Below are positions 7,927-17,509 of a stretch of DNA of 64,000 bases, piece by piece. A program made the position numbers and the translations under genes. Below the pieces are notes generated by a model. It worked only from the letters and a program-made list of their open reading frames with translations, was not told the origin of the DNA and did not search any database. Source of the stretch: Bacteroidota bacterium (GTDB lineage Bacteria > Bacteroidota > Bacteroidia > B-17B0 > Aurantibacillaceae); contig JAHBTI010000013.1 of assembly GCA_019638705.1 (NCBI GenBank), positions 1 to 64,000 of the forward strand. The letters run 5' to 3'. Each line of letters begins with the position of its first letter. Within the stretch, counting starts at the first letter, position 1.

Positions 7927-9210
7927 ATGAAAAACCAGATACCAAAAAATTCCATAAAAGCCTTAATGACGGTTATTTTTACGGCTTTTATCTTCACCTC
8001 AAATTTACGGGCTCAAGACGGAGAAAAATTGTTTAAACAAAATTGTGCAGTTTGCCATACTTCGCACACCGACCAAATGTTAACAGGTCCCGGATTGAAA
8101 GGCATTTTTGACCGCGCCCCAAAAGGCGACTGGTTAAAAAAGTGGATTTTAAACAACGAGAAACTGATTAAATCGGGCGATGCTTATGCCAATAAAATTT
8201 ATACCCAGTACGGTAAAGCAGCCATGTCTGTGTTTGAAGGGCAGCTAAGCGACCAAGATGTTGATGCAATCATTGCATTTATGAAAGCCCCTCTTCCTGT
8301 TCCTGCACCTGATGTTGTTACAACTACCACAGGCGGCGGTGCAACAGCCGAAGTAAAACAAGGCATTGACCCGCTTTACCTGATTTTGGGCGGTATTGTT
8401 ATTCTTGCCATATTATTAGGAGCATTGCGCAGCGTAAGAACTTCCTTGCAGAACTCTGTAAATCGTACAGAAGGCAAAGAAGAGAATCCTGAAATTACTT
8501 TTTGGCAGGAAGCAAAAAACTGGATGTCGGGCAATCGCCGCTTGGTTGGTGTGTTCTGCATCATCATCGCGTTTGTAGGCATGAAAGGTTGCTGGGACGC
8601 TTGCTACAAAATTGGTGTTTACTACGATTGGAAAACTCAAAAAGGTTATCACCCTGAACAGCCGATTAAATTCTCTCACAAATTACACGCAGGCGATAAC
8701 GAAATTGCCTGTCAGTACTGCCACAGCTCGGTTGAAAAATCTCGCCACGCAGGTATTCCTACCGTAAATATTTGTATGAACTGCCACAAAGGCATTTCAA
8801 GCGGACCTCAGTACAAAGAAAAAGAAATTGCTAAAATTTACGAGGCAGCAGGCTTTGATGCGAGGAAAGGCATTTATGTGGACGGCAAACAAAATCCTAT
8901 CTCTTGGATTAAAGTTTATACCCTGCCCGACCACGTTTATTTCAATCACTCACAACACGTTGTGGTTGGTAAAATAGAATGTGCTACTTGCCACGGCGAT
9001 GTAAAATCAATGACCACCGTTGAACAAAAAAATCCATTAACTATGAAATGGTGTATTGATTGCCACCGCCAAACAGAAGTGGCTATGGAGGGCAACGCCT
9101 ATTACGACCGCTTGCACAAAGCATTAAAAGAAAAATACGCGGGTCAGTACGATGTGAAATTTACCGTTGAAAAAATCGGCGGTTTGGAATGTGCTAAATG
9201 CCACTATTAA
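7927..9210 (+). CDS. actA: Alternative complex III subunit A, multihaem cytochrome c
   Basis: ActA carries electrons within the quinol:electron acceptor oxidoreductase complex. A signal-like N-terminus (residues 1-30, ending RAQ) leads to a single-haem cytochrome c domain (CAVCH at 40-44), a membrane helix (about 149-169), a second helix (about 206-222) and a five-haem domain with CXXCH motifs at 262, 283, 352, 376 and 422. Six haem sites in all is one more than the pentahaem ActA known from Rhodothermus. The extra haem comes from the N-terminal domain, which is distinct from the separate monohaem ActE downstream. It is the first gene of the operon. Confidence 0.93.
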   Translation: MKNQIPKNSIKALMTVIFTAFIFTSNLRAQDGEKLFKQNCAVCHTSHTDQMLTGPGLKGIFDRAPKGDWLKKWILNNEKLIKSGDAYANKIYTQYGKAAMSVFEGQLSDQDVDAIIAFMKAPLPVPAPDVVTTTTGGGATAEVKQGIDPLYLILGGIVILAILLGALRSVRTSLQNSVNRTEGKEENPEITFWQEAKNWMSGNRRLVGVFCIIIAFVGMKGCWDACYKIGVYYDWKTQKGYHPEQPIKFSHKLHAGDNEIACQYCHSSVEKSRHAGIPTVNICMNCHKGISSGPQYKEKEIAKIYEAAGFDARKGIYVDGKQNPISWIKVYTLPDHVYFNHSQHVVVGKIECATCHGDVKSMTTVEQKNPLTMKWCIDCHRQTEVAMEGNAYYDRLHKALKEKYAGQYDVKFTVEKIGGLECAKCHY

Positions 9211-9246
9211 TAAATTAAGAAACAGTAATAACGATTATATAACGTA

Positions 9247-12200
9247 ATGTCTATGTCAAAAAAATACTGGAGAGGATTACCGGAATTGCACAACAGCACG
9301 GAATTCCAAGCGCAAAGCAAAAACGAATTTGCAGAACCGCTTCCCATTGATGAGTTCTTGAACAGCAACGAAGCCGAAACTTCTGGAACTTCACGCCGCG
9401 ACTTTTTGAAAGTTATGGGATTTTCTACCGCAGCCGTTGCTTTGGCAGCCTGCGAAACACCTGTTACTCGCTCTATTCCTTATGTGGTAAAACCCGAAGA
9501 AGTTACCCCGGGTGTAGCCAATTTTTACGCCACTACTTTTTATGACGGACATGATTACGCTGCCATTTTAGTGAAAACCCGTGAAGGTCGCCCTATTAAA
9601 ATTGAAGGCAACGATTTTGAAGGTATATCTTTCAATCACGGAAACGCCCGCGTTCAAGCATCGGTATTAGGTTTATATGACGGCGCACGTTTACGCGCCC
9701 CAAAAGTAAAAGGACAAGATGCAACTTGGAAAACTGCTGACGAAACTGTTACCAAAGCATTGGCGGCAGGCGGCAACGTTCGCATTTTAACTTCAACAAT
9801 CATCAGCCCTTCTACAAAAGCCGTAATTGCTGATTTTACTGCAAAATACCCTAATACAAAAGTTGTTACTTACGATGCAATTTCATACAACGCTTTAACC
9901 AAAGCAAATCAAAACGTATTTGGCAAAGCCGTTGTTTCATCTTACGATTTTAGTCAGGCAAAAGTAATTGTGGGCATTGCCTGCGACTTTTTAGGCAACT
10001 GGATTGCAGGCGAAGAGTTTTCAAAACAATACGCTAAAAACCGTAAAGTTTCTAAAACAAATCCTGAAATGAGCCAGCACTTTCACTTTGAAAGTAATAT
10101 GTCATTAACAGGTGCTAATGCCGATTACCGCTACATGGTGAAACCAAGCGAATTAGGTAAAGTAACCGCTGCTCTATATAACGCGGTAGCTTCCGCAACA
10201 GGAAACACAAGTGTTTCTGTTAATACAAAAATCGAAAACGAAGAGGCTGAAAAAGCCATTAAAAAAGTTGCTCAAAAATTGCTTGCTCAAAAAGGGCAAT
10301 CATTGGTTGTTTCGGGCTTAAACGATGAAAGTGTACAAACCTTAATCAACGGCATCAACAAAATGTTGGACAACTACGGCAAAACTGTAGATGTTGAAAA
10401 TCACTTAAATTTTAAACAAAGCGATGACAAAGCCTTTGCCGATTTGGTGTCTGAAATGGCAGCAGGTCAGGTAAGCGTGTTATTAACTTACAATACTAAT
10501 CCTGTTTATACCGCTCCTGCTTCATTAAAATTTGCGGAAGCATATAAAAAAGTAAAAACTAAAGTGTCGTTTGCGCAAGTGCTTGATGAAACGGCTGCTT
10601 TGGCTGATGTGGTTGTTCCTGACCACCACTATTTGGAGTCATGGAACGATGCCAACCCGAAACGCGGATTATACACATTACAACAGCCAACTATCAATCC
10701 TATTTTTGCGCAACCTCGTAACGAAGGCACTCGTCAGTTTCAAGACTCGCTTTTGAAATGGGCTGATGTAAAATCGGATTACTTAACATATTTGCAAAAT
10801 CAGTGGAATACTAAAGTATTGCCATTGCAAACAACTACTACTGATTTCCCTACTTTTTGGGCGCAATCGTTGCATGACGGTGCAGTAGTTGTAAATGAAA
10901 CTGCCGCAGCCTCAACTGCTCCTGCAAGTATTGATTACAACATCGCAGCAAGCAAAGCTACTTCAATTAAAGGCGGAGGGTTAGAATTATTTGTTTACGA
11001 AAAAGTCGGTTTAGGAAACGGTAACTACTCAAACAACCCTTGGTTGCAAGAGTTGCCTGACCCAATCTCTAAAGTAACGTGGGATAACTACATTACCATG
11101 AGCCCGATTGATGTAAAAAAATTAGGCTTACGCGAAATGTTGCGTCAGGACATTGACGGCAGCATTGTTGATTTAACCGTAAACGGAATTACTATTCAAG
11201 TTCCTGTATATCCTCAGCCCGGTCAAGCTCCCGGCTCTGTCGGCTTGGCTTTAGGTTACGGTCGCACGGCAGAAACATTGAAAGTGGCAAACGGAGTGGG
11301 TGTAAACGCTTTCCAATTCTTAGGATTGATAAACGATACCATTCAACCGATTGCAACCAATGTTAGCATTGCCGGTACAAAACAAAAACACCGTTTTGCC
11401 GCTACACAAATTCAGCATACTATCATGGGCAGAGAGGAGTTTCTGTTGCGTGAGGTATCATTAAAAGAGTTTAAGGAAAACGATAAAACATATTGGAATC
11501 CGCCTGTTGAACTAACCGTTCACGGTGGCGGTAAAAAACACGTTGATGAAATTGATTTGTGGGCAGCACACCCGCGCCCCGGACACAAATGGGGCATGAG
11601 CATTGACATGAACTTATGCTTTGGCTGTGGTGCTTGCGTGGTGGCTTGTACGGCAGAAAATAACGTAGCAGTTGTAGGAAAAGAAGAAGTTTCTAAAACC
11701 CGCGATATGCACTGGTTACGCATTGACCGTTATTACAGTTCTGATGTAACCAAAGAATATCAGGAAACCACAAGCGGTCTGTTAGACACGCGCCAAATGT
11801 ATTTGGATATGGAAAATCCTTCGGCTAATCCGCAGGTAACTTTCCAGCCGATGATGTGCCAGCACTGTAATCACGCACCTTGCGAAAACGTTTGCCCTGT
11901 AATGGCAACTTCGCACAGTTCAGAGGGGTTAAACATGATGACCTACAACCGTTGCATCGGTACACGTTATTGCGCAAACAACTGTCCTTTCAAAGTGCGC
12001 CGCTTTAACTGGTTTAATTATAACGGCAACGAAAAATTTGCCGATATTAATCCTGCACAACAAGAATTAGGACGCATGGTATTAAATCCTGATGTAGTAG
12101 TGCGCAGCCGCGGTGTAATTGAAAAATGCTCAATGTGTGTTCAACGCATTCAGGCAGGTAAATTAGACGCTAAAAAATCGGGGCAGCCATTGAAAGACGG

Positions 12201-12444
12201 CGCTATTAAAACGGCGTGCCAGTCGGCTTGTCCTACCGATGCCATCATTTTTGGTGATTTAAACGATTCCGAATCGGTAATTACAAAAGAAAGAAATGAT
12301 GACAGAAGCTATTTCTTGTTAGAAGATATAGGTGTAAAACCAACCATTTCTTATAAAGTGAAAGTGCGTAACCAAGACGAGCAAATTATTTTCCACAATA
12401 AGTCTGCTCACAAAACAGAAGCGCACGAAGAAAAACACTCATAA
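9247..12444 (+). CDS. actB: Alternative complex III subunit B, molybdopterin-oxidoreductase-like and Fe-S protein
   Basis: This is a fusion of 1065 residues. A Tat-like signal lies at about 52-70 (SRRDFLKVMGFSTAAVALAAC), with a Cys that could be lipid-modified. A long domain of the molybdopterin oxidoreductase family (to about 760) follows; in ActB of other species this domain lacks the cofactor. The C-terminal ferredoxin part has cysteine clusters beginning at residues 791, 871, 903 and 961-995, the pattern for three [4Fe-4S] and one [3Fe-4S] clusters. It passes electrons from quinol toward the cytochrome subunits. The second ATG two codons later is an equally good start. Confidence 0.95.
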   Translation: MSMSKKYWRGLPELHNSTEFQAQSKNEFAEPLPIDEFLNSNEAETSGTSRRDFLKVMGFSTAAVALAACETPVTRSIPYVVKPEEVTPGVANFYATTFYDGHDYAAILVKTREGRPIKIEGNDFEGISFNHGNARVQASVLGLYDGARLRAPKVKGQDATWKTADETVTKALAAGGNVRILTSTIISPSTKAVIADFTAKYPNTKVVTYDAISYNALTKANQNVFGKAVVSSYDFSQAKVIVGIACDFLGNWIAGEEFSKQYAKNRKVSKTNPEMSQHFHFESNMSLTGANADYRYMVKPSELGKVTAALYNAVASATGNTSVSVNTKIENEEAEKAIKKVAQKLLAQKGQSLVVSGLNDESVQTLINGINKMLDNYGKTVDVENHLNFKQSDDKAFADLVSEMAAGQVSVLLTYNTNPVYTAPASLKFAEAYKKVKTKVSFAQVLDETAALADVVVPDHHYLESWNDANPKRGLYTLQQPTINPIFAQPRNEGTRQFQDSLLKWADVKSDYLTYLQNQWNTKVLPLQTTTTDFPTFWAQSLHDGAVVVNETAAASTAPASIDYNIAASKATSIKGGGLELFVYEKVGLGNGNYSNNPWLQELPDPISKVTWDNYITMSPIDVKKLGLREMLRQDIDGSIVDLTVNGITIQVPVYPQPGQAPGSVGLALGYGRTAETLKVANGVGVNAFQFLGLINDTIQPIATNVSIAGTKQKHRFAATQIQHTIMGREEFLLREVSLKEFKENDKTYWNPPVELTVHGGGKKHVDEIDLWAAHPRPGHKWGMSIDMNLCFGCGACVVACTAENNVAVVGKEEVSKTRDMHWLRIDRYYSSDVTKEYQETTSGLLDTRQMYLDMENPSANPQVTFQPMMCQHCNHAPCENVCPVMATSHSSEGLNMMTYNRCIGTRYCANNCPFKVRRFNWFNYNGNEKFADINPAQQELGRMVLNPDVVVRSRGVIEKCSMCVQRIQAGKLDAKKSGQPLKDGAIKTACQSACPTDAIIFGDLNDSESVITKERNDDRSYFLLEDIGVKPTISYKVKVRNQDEQIIFHNKSAHKTEAHEEKHS

Positions 12445-12478
12445 TTTTATTTTATTACGCAAAAATTAAAAAGATAAT

Positions 12479-13864
12479 ATGCACGCAGAATCAGAAATTA
12501 GGATACCGTTAATACTTGGCAATAAAACTTATCGCCAGATTACTGATGATATCATTGCCCCGATAGAGGGTAAAGCTGCCCGCGGTTGGTACACGCTGAT
12601 TACTATTTGTTCTTTGTGTTTCCTTTGGGGAATATGCTCTTTGGCTTACACCATTGGCGTTGGTATCGGCGCGTGGGGAAGCAACAACGGTGTGGACTGG
12701 GCTTGGGACATTACCAACTTTGTATGGTGGATTGGTATCGGGCACGCTGGTACGTTAATTTCGGCAGTATTATTGCTGTTCCGTCAAAAATGGCGTATGG
12801 CAATTAACCGTTCTGCCGAAGCCATGACCATTTTTGCCGTATTGTGCGCTGCCATCTTCGTATTGTTGCACACAGGTCGCCCTTGGTTAGATTATATGTT
12901 GTTCCCTTTGCCAAATCAATTTGGTTCTTTATGGCCCAACTTTAACTCACCTTTGTTGTGGGACGTGTTTGCGGTATCAACTTACGCTACTGTTTCCATT
13001 GTATTTTGGTACATTGGTTTAATTCCTGATTTCGGTATGATACGCGACCGTGTCATCAAACCTTGGCAAAAGAAATTTTACGGACTGCTTTCTTTCGGTT
13101 GGGGCGGAAGCGCACGCCATTGGAGCAGATTTGAAGAAGTATCTTTGGTACTGGCAGGTTTATCAACACCGCTTGTGTTCTCGGTACACTCTATTGTATC
13201 CTTTGACTTTGCCACTTCAATTGTTCCGGGATGGCACACCACCATTTTCCCGCCTTACTTCGTGTCGGGTGCGGTGTTCTCGGGTTTTGCCATGGTATTG
13301 ACCTTAATGTTGGTAGTTCGCAAAATTTATAAATTGGAAGCATACATTACCGTTAAGCACGTTGAATACATGAACATCGTTATCATTGTTACAGGTTCAA
13401 TTGTGGGCGTGGCTTATTTAACAGAATTGTTCGTGGCTTGGTATTCGGGTGTTGAGTGGGAACAATATGCATTCCTTAACCGTGCCACAGGTCCTTTGGC
13501 GTGGAGCTACTGGTGTATGATGGCTTGCAACGTATTCTCGCCACAATTATTTTGGTTTAAAAAATTGCGTACAAACATTACATACACATTCGTAATTTCA
13601 ATCGTTATCAATATCGGTATGTGGTTTGAGCGTTTTGTAATCATTGTGCCTACCTTGTGCCGTACTTATTTACCTTCTACCTGGAATACTTATACTCCTT
13701 CGTTTATTGACATCGGTATTTTTGTGGGTACAATCGGTATGTTCGGAACATTGTTTTTGTTGTTCTCGCGTTATTTCCCTGTAATTGCTCAGGCTGAAAT
13801 GAAAACGATTTTGAAAGTGTCGGGCGAAGCTCAAAAGAAAGCAGCAGTTCACGCTCACCACTAA
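12479..13864 (+). CDS. actC: Alternative complex III subunit C, NrfD/PsrC-like quinol-binding membrane protein
   Basis: This protein of 461 residues with about ten membrane helices is the membrane core that binds the quinol. It belongs to the NrfD/PsrC family. A short cytoplasmic head including GNKTYRQITDDII precedes the helices, and FVWWIGIGHAGTLISAVLLL is a typical helix with the conserved Gly-His. It lies 35 bases after actB and has the length expected for ActC. Confidence 0.93.
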   Translation: MHAESEIRIPLILGNKTYRQITDDIIAPIEGKAARGWYTLITICSLCFLWGICSLAYTIGVGIGAWGSNNGVDWAWDITNFVWWIGIGHAGTLISAVLLLFRQKWRMAINRSAEAMTIFAVLCAAIFVLLHTGRPWLDYMLFPLPNQFGSLWPNFNSPLLWDVFAVSTYATVSIVFWYIGLIPDFGMIRDRVIKPWQKKFYGLLSFGWGGSARHWSRFEEVSLVLAGLSTPLVFSVHSIVSFDFATSIVPGWHTTIFPPYFVSGAVFSGFAMVLTLMLVVRKIYKLEAYITVKHVEYMNIVIIVTGSIVGVAYLTELFVAWYSGVEWEQYAFLNRATGPLAWSYWCMMACNVFSPQLFWFKKLRTNITYTFVISIVINIGMWFERFVIIVPTLCRTYLPSTWNTYTPSFIDIGIFVGTIGMFGTLFLLFSRYFPVIAQAEMKTILKVSGEAQKKAAVHAHH

Positions 13865-13906
13865 TTAAAATTTGAAAATTAGAACTTAGAATTTTGAAAC
13901 ATATAT

Positions 13907-14476
13907 ATGGCAACTAACAAACATATCATTCACGGATTATTTGGCGATGAAGAACCATTGCTGGAGGCTTGTAAAAAACTAAGAGCTTCGGGTATCCGTA
14001 TCAAAGATGTATTTTCCCCTATGCCTATTCACGGTATTGACGGAATAATTGGTGTTCCTCGCACCCGTCTTGCTATCTGTGCATTCATTTATGGATTAAT
14101 CGGCTGTGGTTTGGCTACCTTAATGATGTGGTACATGATGATTCATGATTGGCCCAATGATATTGGCGGCAAGCCAACTTGGGCATACTATTTTGCAGTA
14201 CCTGCTTTCATTCCTATTACGTTTGAGGCTACGGTATTTTGTGCGGCTCACGGTATGGCATTAACTTACTTGTTGCGTTGCTGGTTAATTCCGGGTGCAA
14301 AGGCAAAAAACCCTGACCCCCGCACAACAGACGATAAATTTTTGGTTTATTTGGATTTGAACGATGAGCAAGCTGCAAAAGCAGAAGCTATTTTAAAAGA
14401 AAACGGTGCGGAAGAAGTAAGCCGTAAATGCTCTTACGTTGTTGAACCAAAATACGTTTTAGAAGAAACACATTAG
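13907..14476 (+). CDS. actD: Alternative complex III subunit D (DUF3341)
   Basis: This 189-residue protein has a cytoplasmic head (HGLFGDEEPLLEACKKLRAS, predicted alpha/beta), two membrane helices (about 60-80 and 100-125) and a short tail. This matches DUF3341, the ActD subunit. It lies between actC and actE as in other Bacteroidota operons. Its role is structural in the known complexes; no cofactor motif is present. Confidence 0.92.
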   Translation: MATNKHIIHGLFGDEEPLLEACKKLRASGIRIKDVFSPMPIHGIDGIIGVPRTRLAICAFIYGLIGCGLATLMMWYMMIHDWPNDIGGKPTWAYYFAVPAFIPITFEATVFCAAHGMALTYLLRCWLIPGAKAKNPDPRTTDDKFLVYLDLNDEQAAKAEAILKENGAEEVSRKCSYVVEPKYVLEETH

Positions 14477-14489
14477 TATTAATTGCGCG

Positions 14490-15107
14490 ATGAAAAAACA
14501 TTATAAAATCATAAAATTTGCTTTCAGTGCTGCATTTGCAGGGCTTTTAATGGCAGGTTTTACCTCTTGCGGTAAAAAAGACCCTAACAGTCCGGGTGTA
14601 GAATTTATGCCTGATATGTACCGTTCGCCTTCGTTGGAATATTACCAAACGCATACCGAAGACGGTGTTGAATTAGACAATGCCATGCTGCCCGTAAAAG
14701 GAACGGTGGCGCGCGGATTTATGCCTTACGCCTATCCAAACACGCCCGAAGGTTACGAAGCAGCAGGAACAAACCTGCACAATCCTTTACCTGTGGCTGA
14801 CCGTGCAAAATATGAAGCAGAAGGTGAAGTGCTTTACGCAAACTTCTGTACACATTGCCACGGTGCAAGCGGTGCAGGTGACGGAAAAGTTGGCGCAAAG
14901 TTGCCGGGACCTCCGCCTGCTTACGACGGAACATTGAAAAATCTTTCTGCAGGAAAAATTTTCCATTCTATTACTTACGGCAAAGGAACTATGGGTGCTC
15001 ATGCCAGTCAGCTAACGCAGGAAGAACGTTGGAAATTGGTTTACTATGTTCAAAAGTTACAAGGTCATGGCTCGGACGAAGTTACCGACAGCGCAGAAAA
15101 ACAATAA
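14490..15107 (+). CDS. actE: Alternative complex III subunit E, monohaem cytochrome c lipoprotein
   Basis: The signal peptide ends at a lipobox (FTSC, Cys27), so the protein is probably anchored by lipid. The cytochrome c domain carries CTHCH at 120-124, and a likely axial Met is at 168 in KGTMG. The length of 205 residues fits ActE. It is the probable electron exit toward the oxidase encoded just downstream. Confidence 0.93.
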   Translation: MKKHYKIIKFAFSAAFAGLLMAGFTSCGKKDPNSPGVEFMPDMYRSPSLEYYQTHTEDGVELDNAMLPVKGTVARGFMPYAYPNTPEGYEAAGTNLHNPLPVADRAKYEAEGEVLYANFCTHCHGASGAGDGKVGAKLPGPPPAYDGTLKNLSAGKIFHSITYGKGTMGAHASQLTQEERWKLVYYVQKLQGHGSDEVTDSAEKQ

Positions 15108-15130
15108 TTTAAAAAGATTAAAGAAAAATT

Positions 15131-16366
15131 ATGAATACCGATAAGTTACATTTTACAGTTCCGTCAAAAGCGAAAACCTTATCTTTCGTTTTAATGGCAA
15201 TCGGCTTACTGTCTATTATTATCATGTTTGCCACCGACAAAGGCAATGAGGCTGAACATTACCATGCAGGCACACGGGCATGGAGCAATGTGTTTACAGG
15301 TGCTTTCTTTTTCATGGCACTGTCATTGGGTGCGGCATTTTTCTTGGGAATGCAATACGCTGCCGAAGCGGGTTGGGCTACTACCATTAAACGTGTGATT
15401 GAAGCCGTAACCATGTATTTACCTTGGGGTTTGAGTTTTATGTTGCTGTTGTTCATTTTAGGGCAATTTCATGTTCACCACCTTTATCACTGGATGGCAG
15501 AGGGTATTAGTAACCCGAGCCACGAAAATTACGACAGCATCATTGCTGCAAAAAGCGGTTATTTTGGTTTATTTTGGTGGGTAAGAACAATTTTATACAT
15601 GGTTGGTTGGTATTGGTTTACCATGAAACTGCGCAAAAACTCTTTGGAGGCAGATAAGTTGGAAATTGATATTAACAACAGCTACCATTGGAAAAACATC
15701 AAATTGGGCGCATGGTTTATGGTATTGTTTGCCGTAACATCTTCAACTGCTTCGTGGGACTGGGTAATGAGCATTGATACACATTGGTTTTCTACCTTGT
15801 TCGGTTGGTATATTTTCTCCGGTATGTGGGTTAGTGCTTTAATTGCCATTACCGTTTTAATTATATGGCTGAAAAAAATCGGTTACTTGGAATTTGTAAC
15901 TGAAAGCACCATGCACGATATGGGGAAATGGATATTTGCTATTTCGTTCTTGTGGACATACTTGTACTTCTCGCAATTTATGCTGATTTGGTACGCCGAC
16001 ATTCCTGAAGAGGTAATTTATTACCAAACTCGTTGGGAAAGCTACAAAGCCCTGATGTGGACAGTGTTTTTTGTAAACTTCGCGTTCCCGATGATTATGT
16101 TGATGAGCCGCGACAGCAAACGCAATTTCTTTTTCTTAATGTTTGTAGGCACAATCATTTTTATCGGACACTACTTGGATATGATTATGATTGTAATGCC
16201 GGGTACTGTTGGGCACAGTTGGACAGGTTTAAGCTGGAGAGAATTCGGGACATTCTTTTTCTTTTTAGGATTGTTCATTTACGTTGTTTTAAACGCGCTT
16301 TCAAAAGCACCGTTGTTGGTGAAAAATCACCCGTTTTTGCAAGAAAGTTTACATCATTCAATCTGA
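15131..16366 (+). CDS. actF: Alternative complex III subunit F, membrane protein
   Basis: The protein has 411 residues and about ten predicted helices, a second NrfD-like membrane subunit paralogous to ActC. Helices such as FFMALSLGAAFFLGMQYAAE and SWDWVMSIDTHWFS are typical of ActF. It closes the act part of the operon, 64 bases before coxB. Confidence 0.92.
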   Translation: MNTDKLHFTVPSKAKTLSFVLMAIGLLSIIIMFATDKGNEAEHYHAGTRAWSNVFTGAFFFMALSLGAAFFLGMQYAAEAGWATTIKRVIEAVTMYLPWGLSFMLLLFILGQFHVHHLYHWMAEGISNPSHENYDSIIAAKSGYFGLFWWVRTILYMVGWYWFTMKLRKNSLEADKLEIDINNSYHWKNIKLGAWFMVLFAVTSSTASWDWVMSIDTHWFSTLFGWYIFSGMWVSALIAITVLIIWLKKIGYLEFVTESTMHDMGKWIFAISFLWTYLYFSQFMLIWYADIPEEVIYYQTRWESYKALMWTVFFVNFAFPMIMLMSRDSKRNFFFLMFVGTIIFIGHYLDMIMIVMPGTVGHSWTGLSWREFGTFFFFLGLFIYVVLNALSKAPLLVKNHPFLQESLHHSI

Positions 16367-16430
16367 TTTTGAGAGTAGTAATTTTAGAAATAAAAAAAGA
16401 AATAAATAAAAACTTTAAACAAATAATAAG

Positions 16431-17462
16431 ATGAATTTTTTAGTTCTGTTAGCCATAGTATTATTGATTATCGCAGGTCATCAATTATTGAAAATTATTG
16501 AACTGAGTCGCAGTTTGAAAAAAACCAAAGAATGGCAGGTCTCAGACTCTGACAATGACTTTATGGGCAAAACCATGCTTGTGTTCATGGTGTTTTTCTT
16601 TGCATTTTTCTTTTGGCAGGTAAACCGTTGGATAGACCGCTCTTTGCCCCCTGCGGCTTCCGAACAAGGCGTGAAAATCGATGCGCTGTGGGACGCCAAT
16701 ATGTATTTAATTACGTTTGTGTTTCTTGTAACAAATTTCGTGTTGTTCTTCTTTGCTTACAAATATCGCGGTAACAGCAAAAGAGAAGCGGTGTACTACC
16801 CTCACAACAATAAATTAGAAATGTTATGGACGGTTGTTCCTGCCGTAGCATTGGCGTTCATCATCATTTTCGGGTTAAAATACTGGAATGAGATTATGAC
16901 CCCCGCAGAAGAAGCAGACAGAGTTACCATTGAATTATATGCAAAACAGTTTGACTGGACGGCACGCTACGCAGGCAAAGACGGAAAATTGGGTGAAACA
17001 GATTTCCGTCAGATAAGCGGAAGCAATTCAGTTGGTATGGATACTTCTGATGTTGCAGGGTTTGACGATATTTTGGTAAAAAACGAATTTCACATTCCTG
17101 TCGGTCGCGAAATTGAGTTTCATATGCGCAGCCGCGATGTTATTCACAGCGCGTATATGCCGCATTTTCGTGCGCAAATGAACTGTGTGCCTGGCATGGT
17201 TACATTCTTTAAATTTAAACCAACCAAAACTACCGCCGAAATGCGCAAAGACCCTTACGTTATCCAATTAATGGAAGGCATTAACAAACAACGCGAAAAA
17301 GAAGGCAAAGAGCCTGTTGAGTTTGACTACGTGTTGTTGTGCAACAAAATATGCGGAGCTTCTCACTACAATATGCAAATGAACATCGTTGTAGATACCG
17401 AAGCCGGTTATAAAACTTGGTTGGCAAAACAAAAAGTAGTAAAAAAAGTTGCCAAAAAATAA
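16431..17462 (+). CDS. coxB: Cytochrome c oxidase subunit II
   Basis: Subunit II receives electrons at the CuA centre. Three membrane helices (about residues 1-20, 47-66, 92-112, with a possible further helix near 135-150) precede a cupredoxin domain. CuA ligands are seen as H239 and C304, C308, H312, M315 in CNKICGASHYNM. The usual Glu between the two cysteines is replaced by Lys, but only its backbone carbonyl is a ligand. No cytochrome c domain is fused to the end, so this is not the caa3 fusion type; electrons must arrive from ActE or a separate cytochrome. Confidence 0.93.
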   Translation: MNFLVLLAIVLLIIAGHQLLKIIELSRSLKKTKEWQVSDSDNDFMGKTMLVFMVFFFAFFFWQVNRWIDRSLPPAASEQGVKIDALWDANMYLITFVFLVTNFVLFFFAYKYRGNSKREAVYYPHNNKLEMLWTVVPAVALAFIIIFGLKYWNEIMTPAEEADRVTIELYAKQFDWTARYAGKDGKLGETDFRQISGSNSVGMDTSDVAGFDDILVKNEFHIPVGREIEFHMRSRDVIHSAYMPHFRAQMNCVPGMVTFFKFKPTKTTAEMRKDPYVIQLMEGINKQREKEGKEPVEFDYVLLCNKICGASHYNMQMNIVVDTEAGYKTWLAKQKVVKKVAKK

Positions 17463-17509
17463 TTTCACTAAAAACTAATTTAAAAACATATTTCTAAATA
17501 CATAAGATT